Positions 48,606 to 61,524 of a stretch of DNA of 64,000 nucleotides are shown here, one piece after another; position 1 is the first letter of the stretch; every line of letters begins with the position of its first letter. Position numbers and translations under genes: made by a program. The notes under the pieces are model-generated. The model saw only the letters and a list, made by a program, of their open reading frames with translations. It made no database searches and was not told the DNA's origin. The stretch is from Ovis canadensis (lineage: Eukaryota; Chordata; Mammalia; Artiodactyla; Bovidae), in NCBI RefSeq assembly GCF_042477335.2, contig NC_091245.1, positions 111,262,501-111,326,500 on the forward strand, given 5' to 3'.

Positions 48606-48984
48606 GCTGATTACTCCACTCTACCACAGTCAGGCTGACAAGGGCTTCTTGTGAACAATGGATTAGAGTACTGACAGCCTGCAGCAAGAGAGGCTCCAGG
48701 ATGGAATGGAAAGTCTAGGGTAAAAATGGTGTATCAGACACACAATTCAAAGGAACAGTCACGAGCAAGGATAATTAAGGACAGAAATCAATTAAAACAT
48801 AACAACAAATTTTCCAAACTAATGGAGGTTCTATCTCAGCCACTTAAATATTGTGTGAATTTCTGGGTCAAGAAGTTAAGTAGGGAATGGTCAACCCAAC
48901 TCCATGGAGCTTTTCATATGGAAACTAGAGATAATCAACATTGCTGTATCTCACAAAGTTAAGATATAAAATAACTCATGTAAC

Positions 48985-49192
48985 AAACATTGCTCTACTA
49001 TATACAAAATAGATAACAAACAGGGACTACTGTACAGCACAAGGAGCTCTACTCAATATTCTGTAATAACCTATATGGATCTGAAAAAAAAGAATATATG
49101 TATATGTACAACTGAACTACTTTGCTGTACACCTGGAACAACATTGTAAATCAACTATACTACAATATAAAATGAAAATTAAATTTTAAAAA
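48985..49192 (+). repeat. L1 3' end fragment
   Basis: 3' end wording: 'actgtacagcacaaggagct', 'ttctgtaataacctatatgg' and 'aaatcaactatactacaata', then an A-rich tail. Confidence 0.7.
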
Positions 49193-49432
49193 ATTCCCTA
49201 TCACTTACTGCTTGGGGCTGATGCACGGGGATGACCCAGAGAGATGTTAAGGGGAGGGAGGTGGGAGGGGGGTTCATGTTTGGGAAGGCATGTACACCCA
49301 TGGTGGATTCATGTCAATGTATGGCAAAACCAATACAGTACAGTAAAGTAAAATAAAGTAAAAATAAAAATTTTTAAAAATTAATAATAAAATAAAAATA
49401 AAAATAAATAAAATATTCCCTATCACTTACTG
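49193..49432 (+). mobile_element. very short L1 3' UTR insertion
   Basis: About 204 bp of young L1 3' UTR (ggtggattcatgtcaatgta, 'tggcaaaaccaatacagtac') with an A-rich, interrupted tail. Flanked by a perfect 18-bp direct repeat attccctatcacttactg at 49193-49210 and 49415-49432. The same 3' UTR ends the L1 at 54.4 kb. Confidence 0.94.
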
Positions 49433-49547
49433 TAAATTAAACCCATGTTAGCTGCTGGGATATGCAATCAAAACATTAATCTTGTCCACGACAGTTTTGC
49501 ACTTTAGTATTAGACATGTGAAAACACTGTTTAAAATGTAAGTCATC

Positions 49548-49845
49548 AGGGCTTCCCTGATGGCTAGTGGTTTAGAATCTACCTGCCAATGCAAGGGACA
49601 CAAGTTTGATTCCTGGTCTGGGAAGATCCCACATGCCTTGGAGCAACTAAGCCCACGCACACAAGTACTGAAACCCATACTCCCCAGAACCCATGCTCTG
49701 CAACAAGAGATGCCATCGCAATGAGGAGCCCATGCACCACAATGAAAATCAATCCCTGCTTGCTAGACTAGAGAAAGGCTGCATGCAGCAACGAAGACCC
49801 AGCAGAGCTAAAAATAAAATAAATAAACCTTTTAAAAAATAAGCC
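49548..49845 (+). mobile_element. CHR-type SINE
   Basis: tRNA-Glu-like head (gggcttccctgatggctagt) and long body ('ggaagatcccacatgccttg', 'gcaacaagagatgccatcgc') with an A-rich tail near 49813-49840. Confidence 0.85.
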
Positions 49846-50171
49846 ACCACATAAACTATTGCAACTATTATTATTGCAATTATTGCTAGAAAAATAATGA
49901 GACAACTATACTATCAAATATCTTAGAGATAAAAGTTTATTTGGGGGGATAGGGGAGAGTAGCTGGTGGAAAGAGTAGTTGGAAAATCTGATTTTCCCAC
50001 AACATTAAGCCACAAGTGACAAGGAGGCCTACAACAAGAAATATGACAAATAATAGATACCCAGCAAGTATTTTTAAGTGAATTAATAAGATTAATTTAT
50101 CAAATTGTCAAGGGAAATATCCATGATGAGTCAGAATATGCTGAGTGGCAGTCAGAGGAAGAAAGAGAATT

Positions 50172-50326
50172 AGAAATGTAGATTTGGGGAATTTCCCTGG
50201 CTGTCCAGTGGTTAGGGCTCTGAATTTCCACTGCAGAGCGCCTGGGTTCAATCCCTGGTCAAGGAAATAAGATCCCACAAGCCACACAGTGTGGGGGGAA
50301 AAAAAAAAAAAAAAAAGAAACGTAGA
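50172..50326 (+). mobile_element. short tRNA-Glu-derived SINE with A tail
   Basis: Head 'ttccctggctgtccagtggt', then 'gggttcaatccctggtcaag', a short body, and an A tail at 50299-50316. Flanks agaaatgtaga (50172-50182) and agaaacgtaga (50316-50326) form an 11-bp target duplication with one difference. Confidence 0.85.
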
Positions 50327-50331
50327 CTGTA

Positions 50332-50905
50332 TCAGTTCAGTTCAGTTCAGTTCAGTCGCTCAGTCATGTCCGACTCTTTGCGACCCCATGAATCGCAGCA
50401 CACCAGGCCTCCCTGTCCATCACCATCTCCCGGAGTTCACTCAGACTCACATCCATCGAGTCAGTGATGCCATCCAGCCATCTCATCCTCGGTCGTCCCC
50501 TTCTCCTCCTGCCCCCAATCCCTCCCAGCATCAGGGTCTTTTCCAATGAGTCAACACTTCACATGAGGTGGCCAAAGTACTGGAGTTTCAGCTTTAGCAT
50601 CATTCCTTCCTAAGAAATCCCAGGGTTGATCTCCTTCAGAATGGACTGGTTGGATCTCCTTGCAGTTCAAGGGACTCTCAAGAGTCTTCTCCAACACCAC
50701 AGTTCAAAAACATCAATTCTTCGGCGCTCAGCCTTCTTCACAGTCCAACGCTCACATCCATACATGACCACAGGAAAAAACATAGCCTTGACTAGACGGA
50801 CCTTAGTCGGCAAAGAAATGTCTCTGCTTTTGAATATACTATCTAGGTTGGTCATAACTTTTCTTCCAAGGAGTAAACGTCTTTTAACTTCATGGCTGCA
50901 ATCAC
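50332..50905 (-). mobile_element. BovB LINE 3' part (reverse)
   Basis: Starts with a (TTCAG)n tail at 50333-50352, then the reverse BovB 3' end (gcgaccccatgaatcgcagc) through 'cttcggcgctcagccttctt' to 'taacttcatggctgcaatca' near 50905. Confidence 0.95.
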
Positions 50906-51009
50906 ATCTGAATTTGTTTAATGCATTTAGTCTAACAAGATTATTCTAGAAACTATATTCCAATTTAAAAATGAACCTAAGTTAAGATTGTTCTAAATGA
51001 TTAACAAAA

Positions 51010-51175
51010 ATAAACTCATTTAATCCTAATGAATATTCTTGTTCTCAGGTTGCAGGTGAGGAACCTGAAGCAGAGAGAGGATAAGGACTCACTCACCATC
51101 AAATAGCATAGTCAGGATTTGAATCTTGGCAGTCAGTCTCCACAGTTTAAAAACCTAGCTACCATGCAATGCTGT
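51010..51175 (+). repeat. MIR fragment
   Basis: MIR core order: 'aactcatttaatcctaatga', 'aggtgaggaacctgaagcag', 'gcatagtcaggatttgaatc'. Diverged. Confidence 0.6.
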
Positions 51176-51769
51176 GTTTTCCCGTTCTTGCAACAAAGAA
51201 ATTGTAAATGACTAAGATCAGATGATGACTTTTTTATAGTGAGAAAGGGAAGAAAAGTTGTCAGGAGCCCATGCAGATCCAAGGCTATAAGGAGAGAACA
51301 GGGCTAGAATGTGAGAAAGCACTATGGTGATATAGTGGAGGGGCAGAGGCCAGAAGAGCCTGTCAATCAGAGTCTATGGAAGAAAACAGAGTCTACTGTA
51401 CATATGTAAAACAAGGAAATTAATACAGGAAGCTATTTACACAAGCAATGGAAGAGCTTGAGAATCCTAACAGGAGATAATAAGACAACACAGGGATGAA
51501 TAACATCAAAAATCTGGCACCACCCTTAATCTGGAAGGACTAAGAGAGAAAGCAGTGTCTTAGCCTGGATTATCTGCTCCCCACCCTATCCTCACCACAT
51601 ATCAAAGCCCAAGACTGGAGCTTATGAGCATGTAAGTATATGCATATCCTAAAAATCAGTCAGAAAATATCAAAGAATCCAAAAGAAAAATGGCAGGAGG
51701 CCCAAGCAGGCACTTCACACAAAAGAGGATATACAAATTGCAAATAAACATGTGAAAATGTTTCACTCT

Positions 51770-52085
51770 TCAGACTCAGACAAAGAACAGACTTATGGTT
51801 GCCAAGGAAGAGGGAGAGTGGGGTGGGGGAAGGATTGGGAGTTTGGGATAAGCAGATGCAAGCTATTACATATAGAATGTATGAAATAAGGTCTTACTGT
51901 AGGACAAGGTGCTTGTCTTACAACAAGGTCCTAGCCCAGGGAACTGTGTTCAATACCCTGCGGTAAACCATAATGGAAAAAGAACACAAAAAAGAATGTG
52001 TGGGTGTGTGTATCCGTATCACTTTGCTACATAGCAGAAATTAATACAACATTGTAAATCAACCATACTTCAATATTAAAAATGT
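51770..52085 (+). repeat. L1 3' end fragment
   Basis: 3' UTR wording: 'ggttgccaaggaagagggag', 'aactgtgttcaataccctgc' and 'acattgtaaatcaaccatac', with an A-rich end. Confidence 0.7.
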
Positions 52086-52129
52086 TTCACTCTATCAGTA
52101 ATCAGGGAAATCAGACTTTAAACCACAAT

Positions 52130-52475
52130 GTCTTAGCCTATTCATTCCACTATAACAAAATACCACAGACTAAGTTGCTTTTAAAAAATAGAAATGTACT
52201 TCTCACAGAGGCAGCAGTTCCCAGATCAGGATGCCAGCATGGACAGGCGAGGGCCCTCTTCCAGGTCATAGACTTCTCATTGTGTCCTCCTAGGTGGAAG
52301 GGGCCAGGAAAATTTCTGGAGCCTCTTTTATAAGAGTACTAATCCCATTCATGAGGGCTCTGTCCTCATGACCTAAGCACTTCCAAAATGTCCCATCTCC
52401 CTATCATCATCTTATAGATTAGAATTTCAACACATGAATTTTGGGGGGAATAAAGGCATTCAATCTATAGCACAC
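52130..52475. repeat. old interspersed repeat, family unassigned
   Basis: A widely seen mammalian repeat by wording ('actataacaaaataccacag', 'gagcctcttttataagagta', 'ggctctgtcctcatgaccta', 'tttcaacacatgaattttgg'). I do not assign the family. Confidence 0.5.
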
Positions 52476-52479
52476 TATG

Positions 52480-53380
52480 AGATATCACTAGACACTTGCC
52501 AGGATAGTTAAAATTTTTAAAGCAGACATGACCAAAGTTGATGAGGTGGGGCATCTGAAATGCTCATGCACTGCTAATAAAATTTACATAAAATTGTACA
52601 TAACCCTTAGGAAAATTATGTGGTAGTTTCTATTAACACAAAATATATATTTATCCTATGATCCAGCAATTATATTCCTCGGTATATACCTCAAGTGTTA
52701 GTCACTCTGTCGTGGCCGACTTTTTCGACCCCATAGACTATAGCCCACCAGGCTCCTCTGTCCATGAAATTATCCAGGCAAGAATACCGGAGTTGGTAGC
52801 CATGCCCTTTGCCAGGGGATCTTCCTGACTCAGGGATTGAACCCAGGTCTCCTGCATTGCCAGCAGATTCTTTACCATCTGAGCCACCAGGAAAGCCCTA
52901 TATACCCCAAATATATACATCTTTTCACCAAAAGATGTGTACACTAATGTTCATCAAAGCGATATTCATAATAGAATACAATATTCACAATAGTCAAATA
53001 GTGGAAATTTTCCACATTTCCATTAAGTACAAGGAATATATTATATTATAGTTACATATTAGAATGCAACAAGATTGAATTATTACTATATGGGACAATG
53101 TGAATGAATCTCACAAACATAATGTTGAGGCAAAGAAAACAATGCAAACTGCTTGATTCTATTTTATATAAAGTCCCAGAATACGTATAACCAGTCTATG
53201 GTGTTAGAAGCCAGAATAGCAGTAAGTTTCAGAGAGAAGAGTGAGAGTAGTCATTGGCAGAAGCAATTGAAGAATGCTTCTGGGGTCCTAGGAACATTCC
53301 ACTTCTTGTGGACCTAAGTGGCGATTACATGGATATGCTCATTTTATGATAACACATAATATGCTCATGACTTATGCGTG
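52480..53380 (+). repeat. old L1-like 3' region, split by a SINE
   Basis: Decayed L1-like order: 'ttatcctatgatccagcaat', 'tatattcctcggtatatacc', then after the SINE 'aatgttcatcaaagcgatat', and further 3' UTR-like sequence. Family not resolved. Confidence 0.55.
52683..52910 (-). mobile_element. Bov-tA SINE (reverse) nested in old L1
   Basis: Full reverse unit from 'gtgttagtcactctgtcgtg' to the reverse tRNA-like head ('gagccaccaggaaagccc'). Flanks tatatacctcaa (52683-52694) and tatataccccaa (52899-52910) are a 12-bp target duplication with one difference. Confidence 0.93.
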
Positions 53381-54344
53381 TCTATGTATTTGTATGCATA
53401 TAATACTTCTATTTTAAAACCTTTAGAAAAAGATAATGTATGTAAAGCAATAAATATAGTGATAACATGTGTAGGCTCTTGATATTAACTATAATGAATA
53501 AGATGGAAACAACAATATGCATTTGTAGTATTCTGGATCATCTGATTGATTGATTGATTGATTGACCTGGAATCTGATTGGTTCCCTTATTAACATCCTG
53601 CAGCTAAGGCTGGAGTAGAGAAAATGTGTAGGGTGAAGGACTCAGAGGAAATGTTGTTAGAGCAGCCATGCCATTTGGAAGAATGAGGAAAGTACTAATC
53701 CCATCACCTCTCCTAGAAGCTCCAGTGAGCCTTCTGTCACTTCCTCATTGTATATAGAGAGGGAATTTGCCTTAGATAGTTCTTTAATATTTAGTCATTT
53801 GGGACACACATATCCTCATAAATAAACATTTTACTTTTCTCCATTTCACATCAATTAACACTTACCACCTTATGCATAATTAAAACACAGTTAATTATAA
53901 ATGTTAAAACAAGTCCTGCTCCCTTTTTTTTTTTAACTTTTCTACATCGAGAAGGATTCTACATTCTCTTTAGATACAGCTCCTGCTTTGCATTGTCTTG
54001 CCTCTCACCTTTACCTCCTAATTTCAGAATTCCTTAGATTACAACTCTTGCCCAATTTAATCTTTAAGGTTGTCAGCAGTGAGTGCAGAACCCTGAGGAG
54101 AATTTCAGTATTACAGAGTTCTTCTCTCCCAGTTGGGCAATCATCCTTACTCAGCCTCATCTATGCCCATTTCCTTACGGCCTCTTCTCAGACAAGAGTC
54201 CAGGTTTGCCTCCCAAGTTACACTTCCTCCGTTCCTTATGTAGGAAGATTTTACAGTCTAGCTGGAACACCTGCTTCACTTCATCAAAAACATTCCTTAA
54301 TTAATGACACGCTTGAGCCACATTTCTAATTGGCCTGTCCATTT
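53381..54344. other. stretch with no recognised gene
   Basis: A short (GATT)n repeat at 53543-53565 and a T-run at 53922-53933; otherwise nothing assignable. The 113-codon frame at 53988-54329 has no domain I recognise. Confidence 0.5.
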
Positions 54345-56187
54345 AAACCCTAAATGGTGAAAGAAATCAAAGAGGACACTAATAGATGAAGAAATATACC
54401 ATGTTCGTGGATCAGAAGAATCAATAGTGAAAATGAGTATACTACCCAAAGCAATCTATAGATTTAATGCAATCCCTATCAAGCTACCAACAGTATTTTT
54501 CACAGAGCTAGAACAAATGATTTCACAGTTTGTATGGAAATACAAAAAACCTCGAATAGCCAAAGCAATCTTGAGAAAGAAGAATGGAACTGGAGGAATC
54601 AACCTGCCTGACTTCAGGCTCTACTACAAAGCCATAGTCATCAAGACAATATGGTACTGGCACAAAGACAGAAATATAAATCAATGGAACAAAATAGAAA
54701 GCCCAGAGATAAATCCATGTACCTATGGACACCTTACCTTTGACAAAGGAGGCAAGAATATACAAAGGAGAAAAAACAATCTCTTTAACAAGTGGTGCTG
54801 GGAAAACTGGTCAACCACTTGTAAAAGAATGAAACTAGAACACTTTCTAACACCATTCACAAAAATAAACTCAAAATGGATTAAAGATCTAAATGTAAGA
54901 CCAGAAACTATAAAACTTCTAGAGGAGAACATAGGCAAAACACTCTCTGACATAAATCACAGCAGGATCCTCTATGACCCACCTCCCAGAATACTGGAAA
55001 TAAAAGCAAAAATAAACAAATGGGATCTAATTAAAATTAAAGGCTTCTGCACAACAAAGGAAACTATAAGCAAGGTGAAAAAAACAGCCTTCTGAATGGG
55101 AGAAAATAATAGCAAATGAAGCAACTGACAAACAACTAATCTCAAAAATATACAAGCAACTTATGCAGCTCAATTCCAGAAAAATAAATGACCAATCAAA
55201 AAAAAATGGGCCAAAGAACTAAATAGACATTTCTCCAAAGAAAACATACAGATGGCTAACAAACACATGTAAAGATGCTCAACATCACTCATTATCAGAG
55301 AAAGGCAAATCAAAACCACAATGAGGTACCATTGCATGCCAGTCAGAATGGCTGTGATCCAAAAGTCTACAAGCAATAAATGCTGGAGAGGGTGTGGAGA
55401 AAAGGGAACCCCCTTTCACTGTTGGTGGGAATGCAAACTAGTACAGCCACTATGGAGAACAGTGTGGAGATTCCTTAAAAAACTGGAAATAGAACTGCCT
55501 TATGACCCAGCAATCCCAGTGCCAGGCATACACACTGAGGAAACCAAAATTGAAAGGGATACGTGTACCCCAGTGTTCATCAGAGCACTGTTTATAATAG
55601 CCAGGACATGGAAGCAACCTAGATGCCCATCAGCAGATGAATGGATAAGAAAGCTGTGGTACATATACACAATGGAGTATTACTCAGTCATTAAAAAGAA
55701 TACATTTGAATCAGTTCTAATGAGGCGGACGAAACTGAAGCCTATTATACAGAGTGAAGTAAGCCAGGAAGAAAAACACCAATACAGTATACTAATGCAT
55801 ATATATGGAATTTAGAAATATGGTAACAATAACCCTGTATGCAAGACAGCAAAAGAGATGTAGATGTATAGAACAGTCTTTTGGACTCTGTGGGAGGAGA
55901 GATGGGATGATTTGGGAGAATGGCATTTAAACATGTATTATATCATATAAGAAATGAATCTCCAGTCCAGGTTCAATGCAGGATACAGGATGTTTGGGGC
56001 TGGTGCACTGGGATGACCCAGAGGGATGGTACCGGGAGGGAGGTGGGAGGGGGTTCAGGATGGGGAACATGTGTACACCCGTGGTGGATTAATGTTGATG
56101 TATGGCAAAACCAATACAATATTGTAAAGTAATTAGCCTCCAATTAAAATAAATAAATTAAAATTTTAAAAAAAAAAACCCTAAATG
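54345..56187 (+). mobile_element. L1 LINE, 5'-truncated, with target duplication
   Basis: About 1.82 kb of ORF2 end plus 3' UTR (body 54357-56175) with an A tail. Flanked by a perfect 12-bp repeat aaaccctaaatg at 54345-54356 and 56176-56187. ORF2 pieces are in frames 54427-55095 and 55321-55815. Damage includes a TGA where Trp is expected near 54388, a 2-bp loss near 54425, an extra A in the run at 55078-55086, and a TAA in place of a sense codon near 55270. It cannot make a working protein but is still close to the copy at 43.2 kb. Confidence 0.96.
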
Positions 56188-57400
56188 AAAGGTTCCTGCC
56201 AACAAGCAGGCTCCATGCTCCCTGGACAGTACTTCTCCAGTTGAATATTTATACTGCCCTGTCCATCAAAACAGAAAAGTCCTCCCTGTTAAATGCTGTA
56301 TCTCTAGCACTATGCCTTAGTAGGCAGTCCATCCATATTTGTTTTTTGAATTAACACAACTGCAGTTGGGACAGCAGATGTCTTAGGAATAGTACCAAGA
56401 CACTGTTTCACTTCACCAGAGACATGATGGACAATAAGCCACACAAGCAGCTTGCATAGGGCCTGAACAGGCAGAAAGATACTAAGCCAGTGCCCTGGTT
56501 CATAAAGCTTCATATAAAATAGCAAAATCAGCATTAAAGAGTGTAAAAGCAAACCATTGTGTCTACAATTTGCAGGTCAATACTAGCTATGTCTGAGGCA
56601 AGAATTAAAAGTACTGGTGCAGGACTTCCCTGGTAGTACAGTGGATAAGAATCCGACGGGCAATGCAGGGGATATGGGCTCAATCGCTGGTATGGGAAGA
56701 TTCCGATGCCACAGAGCAACTAAACCCATGCCCCACAACTACTTAGCCCATGCTCTAGAGCCTGCGATCCACAACTACTGAAGCTCATACACTAAAGCCC
56801 ATGTTCCACAATCAGAGAAGCCACCACAGTGAGAGGCCCGTGCATCACAGCAAAGAGTAGCCCTGCTTGCTGCAACTAGAGAAAGTCTGAGTGCATCCAT
56901 GAAGACCCAGTGCAACCAAAAATAAATAAGTGCTTTAAAAGAGTGCAGGTGCAGAGCTAAAGAGTTCCTAGTACTTAGGACAGAGGAAATATTCAATATT
57001 TGTCACACAAACAAATGAGTGAATGAATTAAACAGGGCTTCATGGGAACTAAGGAAATTAAAAGCCAAGGGTACAAATTATAGTAGGCAATTGTAGACCA
57101 CCATTGAGGGATGCAGATTATTACATCCCAATACACAGTGTTACTATCACAGTACTGTACTAGTGCAAAAGTAGTACTGGGTTGTGAGAAAGTTACAGAA
57201 TTCTATCTTCTTTATATCCTGAAATCAGGATTCCTACCAAACATTCCCCTGAAATTGCAGTCACAAAATTTGGCTAAACACAAACCCAAAGGCCATAAGG
57301 AATAGTATAGCAATATGCTCTCCTACAACAATAAATGAGTGTCTCTTTCCCACACATTTCCCAACACACTGTATTTTCAAACTTTATGATCTTTTTCAAT
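56188..57400. other. stretch with one SINE, otherwise unassigned
   Basis: A CHR-type SINE lies at 56627-56935. Outside it I see no gene or clear repeat. Confidence 0.5.
56627..56935 (+). mobile_element. CHR-type SINE
   Basis: Head 'acttccctggtagtacagtg', then 'gggctcaatcgctggtatgg'; body 'ctactgaagctcatacacta'; A-rich tail near 56915-56935. Confidence 0.85.
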
Positions 57401-58005
57401 CTGATTGATGAAAATTAGCATCTCAGTGAAGCTTATTGTGTATTTTTATAAATATAAAGGAGGTTACACATCTTTTCATGAGTTTATGAGCTGCATGTAT
57501 GTCCTTTCCTCTGAACTATTTAATCCATGCCTTTTACTTCGTTTTTTAGTGAGTTCTTGGTCTATTCTCCAACAATCTAAAAGTCACTTATATGGTACGG
57601 GACTCATTCTTTTCAAATATAACTTGTAAATGTTTTTCATAGATAATTTATCTTTTGACTCTGCTTTTGTCATGATGGATTTTAATATAGTTGAATTTAT
57701 AAATATTTTCATGACTGTTGTATTTTATGGCATGTTTAGACAGGCCTTATCCTAACCAGAATTTTTTAAGATTTCTTGATTTTTCTAGCCATTACTGTTT
57801 TTTGCACTTAAATTTTTAATCCACTTCCATCCATTTTGGTCTAGAAATATTTGGCAAGCATTGCACAGCATTTTATCAACATATCTCAATACCATATACT
57901 GAATATTCTTCCTTCGCACTACTGTTTTGAAAAAATTCCTTTATCAGTACCTAAATTCCCACATGTATTCAGGTCCATATTTGGGCTTTCTGTTCTGATA
58001 CATTG

Positions 58006-60045
58006 GTCTACTCAAATCCGTTATGATTATATAGTGAAGGTAACAAATAGATTCAAGGGACTAGATCTGGTAGAGTGTCTGAAGAACTATAGACAGAGGT
58101 TCATACATTGTACAGGAGGTGGTGACCAAAGCCATTCCCAAGAAAAAGAAATACAAGAAGGAAAAGTGGTTGTATGAGGAGGCCTTACAAATAGCTGAGA
58201 AATAAAGAAAAGCGAAAAGCAAAGGAGAAAGGGAAAGGTATACTCAACTGGATTCAGAGTTGTACAGAATAGAAAGGAGAAATAAGAAAGTCTTCTTAAG
58301 TGAACAATGCAATGAAATAGAGGGAAACAATAGAATAGGAAAGACTAGAGATCTCTTTATGGGAACATTTCATCCAAAGATGGGCACAATAAAGGACAGA
58401 AATGGTATGGACCTAACAGAAGCAGAAGGGATTAAGAAGAGGTGGGAAGAATGCACAGACGAACTGTACAAAAAAAAAGTTCTTAATGGACCAGATAACC
58501 ATGAGAGTGTGGTCACTCACCTAGAGCCAGACATTCTGGAGTGTGAAATCAAGTGGGCCTTGGGAAGCGTTACTAAGAACAAAGCTGGTGGAGATGATGA
58601 AATTCCAGCTGAGCTACTTCAAATCCTAAAAGATGATGCTGTTAAAGTTCTGCACTCATTATGCCAGCAAATTTGGAAAACTCAGCAGTGGCCACAGGAC
58701 TGGAAATGTCAGTTTTCATCCCAATCCCAAAGAAGGGCAATACCAAAGAATGTTCAAATGAATGCTTTTTCAAATGCTTTTTCATTTCAGATGCTAGCAA
58801 GATTATGCTCAGAATCCATCAAGGTAGGCTTCAGCAGTACATGAACTGAGAAATTCTAGGTGTACAAGCTGGATTTAGAAAAAGGAGAAGAACCAGAAAT
58901 AAAATTGCCAACATCTATTGGATCATAGAAAAAGCAAGCGAATTCCAGAGAAACATCTACTTCTGCTTCACTGACTACACTAAAGCCTTTGACTGTGTGG
59001 ATCACAACAAACAATGGAAATTTCTTAAAGAGACAGGAATACAAGACCACCTTACCTGCCTCCTGAGAAACCGATATGCAGGTCAGGAAGCAACAGTTAG
59101 AACCAAACATGGAAAAACTGACTGGCTCAAAATTGGGAAATTGTATATTGAGTTGTATATTGTCACTCTGCTTGTTTAATTTATATGCAGAGAACATCAT
59201 ACAAAATGCTGGGCTGGATGACAAACAAACTGGAATCAAGATCGCCAGAAGGAACACCAACAGCCTCAGATAAGCAGATGATACCACTTTAATGGCAGAA
59301 AGTGAAGAGGAACTAAAGAGCCTCTTGATGAAGGTGAAAGAGGAGAGTGAGAAACCTGGCTTAAAACTCAACATTCAAAAAAATGAATATCTTGACATCC
59401 AGTCCCATCACTTCATGGCAAATAGAAGGGGGGAAAGTGGAAAGAGAGGCAGATTTCATTTTCCTGGGCTCCAAAATCAATGTGGATGTGTATTGCAGCC
59501 ATAAAATTAAAAGATGCTTGCTCCTTGGAAGAATAGCTATGATGAAACTAAACAGTGTATTAAAAAGTAGAGGCATCACTTTGCTGCAAAGGTCCATATA
59601 GTCAAAGCTATGGCTTTTCCAGTAGTCGTGTACAGATATGAGAGTTGAACCATAAAGAAGGCTGAAAGCCGAAGGATTGGTGCTTTTGAACTGTGATGCT
59701 GGAGAAGACTCTTGAGAGCCCCTTAGATTGCAAGGAGATCAAACCAGTGACTCCTAAAGGAAATCAACCCTGAATATTCATTGGAAGGACTGAAGCTGGA
59801 ACTCCAATACTTTGATCACCTGATGTGAAGAGCTGACTCATTGGAAAAGAACCTGATGCTGGGAGAGATTAAGGGCAGGAGGAGAAGGGGGTGACAGGGG
59901 ATAAGATAGTTGGATGGCATCATTAATTCAGTGGACATGAATTTGAGCAACCTCCATGAGATGGTGAAGGACAGGGAAGCCTGGCATGCTGCAGTCCATG
60001 GCATCACAAAGGGTCAGACATGACTTGACAACTGAACAACATCAA
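58006..60045 (+). mobile_element. BovB LINE, 5'-truncated
   Basis: Begins near the same BovB position as the copy at 46.3 kb ('ctcaaatccgttatgattat'). The frame 58260-58844 reads the linker and early reverse transcriptase (NRIGKTRDLF, AGGDDEIPAELLQILKDD, WKTQQWPQDWKCQF). The core RT and 3' part follow in broken frames to 60045. Several stops and frameshifts. Confidence 0.95.
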
Positions 60046-60439
60046 CTACGTATGTGCTAGTATAAGACTATTTTGTGTAACTTTATGTTTAATGGAAAAA
60101 TTTTTTCTGGCTATTCTTTTTTATTTTTTATGTGGACTTTGGAATCAACTTGCCTTATTGCAAAAAAAAAAAAAAAAAAGAACAAAAACAAACCAAAGAA
60201 GTCCTCCTGGTGACTTAGTTAAATGACACTAAATTCTTCATTTAACTTCTATAACCCTATCCAATAACACGGCATCCTCTTCCATTTATCAAGTCTCCTA
60301 CGTCCCCCACGGGATTATAATGTTTCCCTCAACTAAGTCTTGTGCATTTCTTTAGATGGCTTTTAGAAACTTATTGCTATTATGAAAATTAGATTCTTCA
60401 TCATATCCTCTAACCAGTGATAGTTTGCAAATAAAAAGA

Positions 60440-60645
60440 AAGAGAAGTCACTCAGTCGTGTCTGACTCTTTGCAACCGCATGGACTGCAGCGTACCAGGC
60501 TCCTCCATTCATGGGATTTTCCAGGCAAGAGTACTCAAGTGGGTTGCCATTTCCTTCTCCAGAGGATCTTCCGGACCCAGGGATCTAACCCAGGTCTCCC
60601 TCGTTGTAAGCAGACACTTTACCATCTGAGCCACCCGGGGAAGTT
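60440..60645 (-). mobile_element. Bov-tA SINE (reverse)
   Basis: Full reverse unit from 'cactcagtcgtgtctgactc' to the reverse tRNA-like head ('taccatctgagccacccggg'). Confidence 0.94.
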
Positions 60646-60790
60646 TGCCAGATATAAAGGCTATTATTTTCTTTACATGGATTTTATATCCACTCATCTT
60701 TCTAAATTCTCTTATCTGAATAAAGTTTCACTTGATTTTCTGGACTTTTCAGAAGAACAATCCAAATTCCCTCTTTCCTTCTCCCTAGTT

Positions 60791-61215
60791 ATATAGGTTC
60801 AGTTCAGTTCAGTTCAGTCGCTCAGTCATGTCCAGCTCTTTGTGACCCCATGAATCACAGCACCCCAGGCCTCCCTGTCCATCACCATCTCCCGGAGTTC
60901 ACTCAAACTCACATCCATTGAGTCGGTGATGCCATCCAGCCATCTCATCCTCTGTCGTCCCCTGCTCCTCCTGCTCCCAATCCCTCCCAGCATCAGAGTC
61001 TTTTCAATGAGTCAGCTCTTCACATGAGGTAGCCAAAGTACTGGAGTTTCAGCTTTAGCATCATTTCTTCCAAAGAACACCCAGGGCTGATCTCCTTTAG
61101 AATGGACTGGTTGGATCTCCTTGCAGTCCAAGGGACTCCCAAGAGTCTTCTCCAGCACCACAGTTCAAAAGCATCACTTCTTCGGCGCTCAGCTTTCTTC
61201 ACAGTCATATAGGTT
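60791..61215 (-). mobile_element. BovB LINE 3' end (reverse), with target duplication
   Basis: (TTCAG)n tail, reverse BovB 3' end, and a 5' truncation at 'gcgctcagctttcttcacag'. Flanked by the 9-bp repeat atataggtt at 60791-60799 and 61207-61215. Confidence 0.93.
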
Positions 61216-61524
61216 AGTATCTCTATAATGAAGTACGAAGTTTTTCATAATGGTGGACATCATTTAGACATGTTTTTCCTATTGATCCCTTGATATGACA
61301 AATTATATTAAGCGTCCCCTTTCTGAACCATTTGTAATCCTGAAATAAGCCCCATATGGTCTTTATATATTATGATTTTAAAGTGCTACTAGCTTCTATT
61401 TCCTGGGTATTTGCATCATTTTAATAAATGAGATTAATCCATGGGTTTTATATTCAAACTTTTTTTATCAATTCTATGCTTACTTCATGAAAGAATTTGA
61501 ATGCTTTTCTTTTTCATCTTCTAT

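Noticed and set aside
58856-59374. 172-codon minus-strand open frame
   Set aside because: Antisense of BovB reverse transcriptase.
60798-60822. Repeated ttcag blocks (also at 50333 and 62347) as a possible array
   Set aside because: They are the simple tails of BovB copies, not spaced repeats; no CRISPR-like structure.
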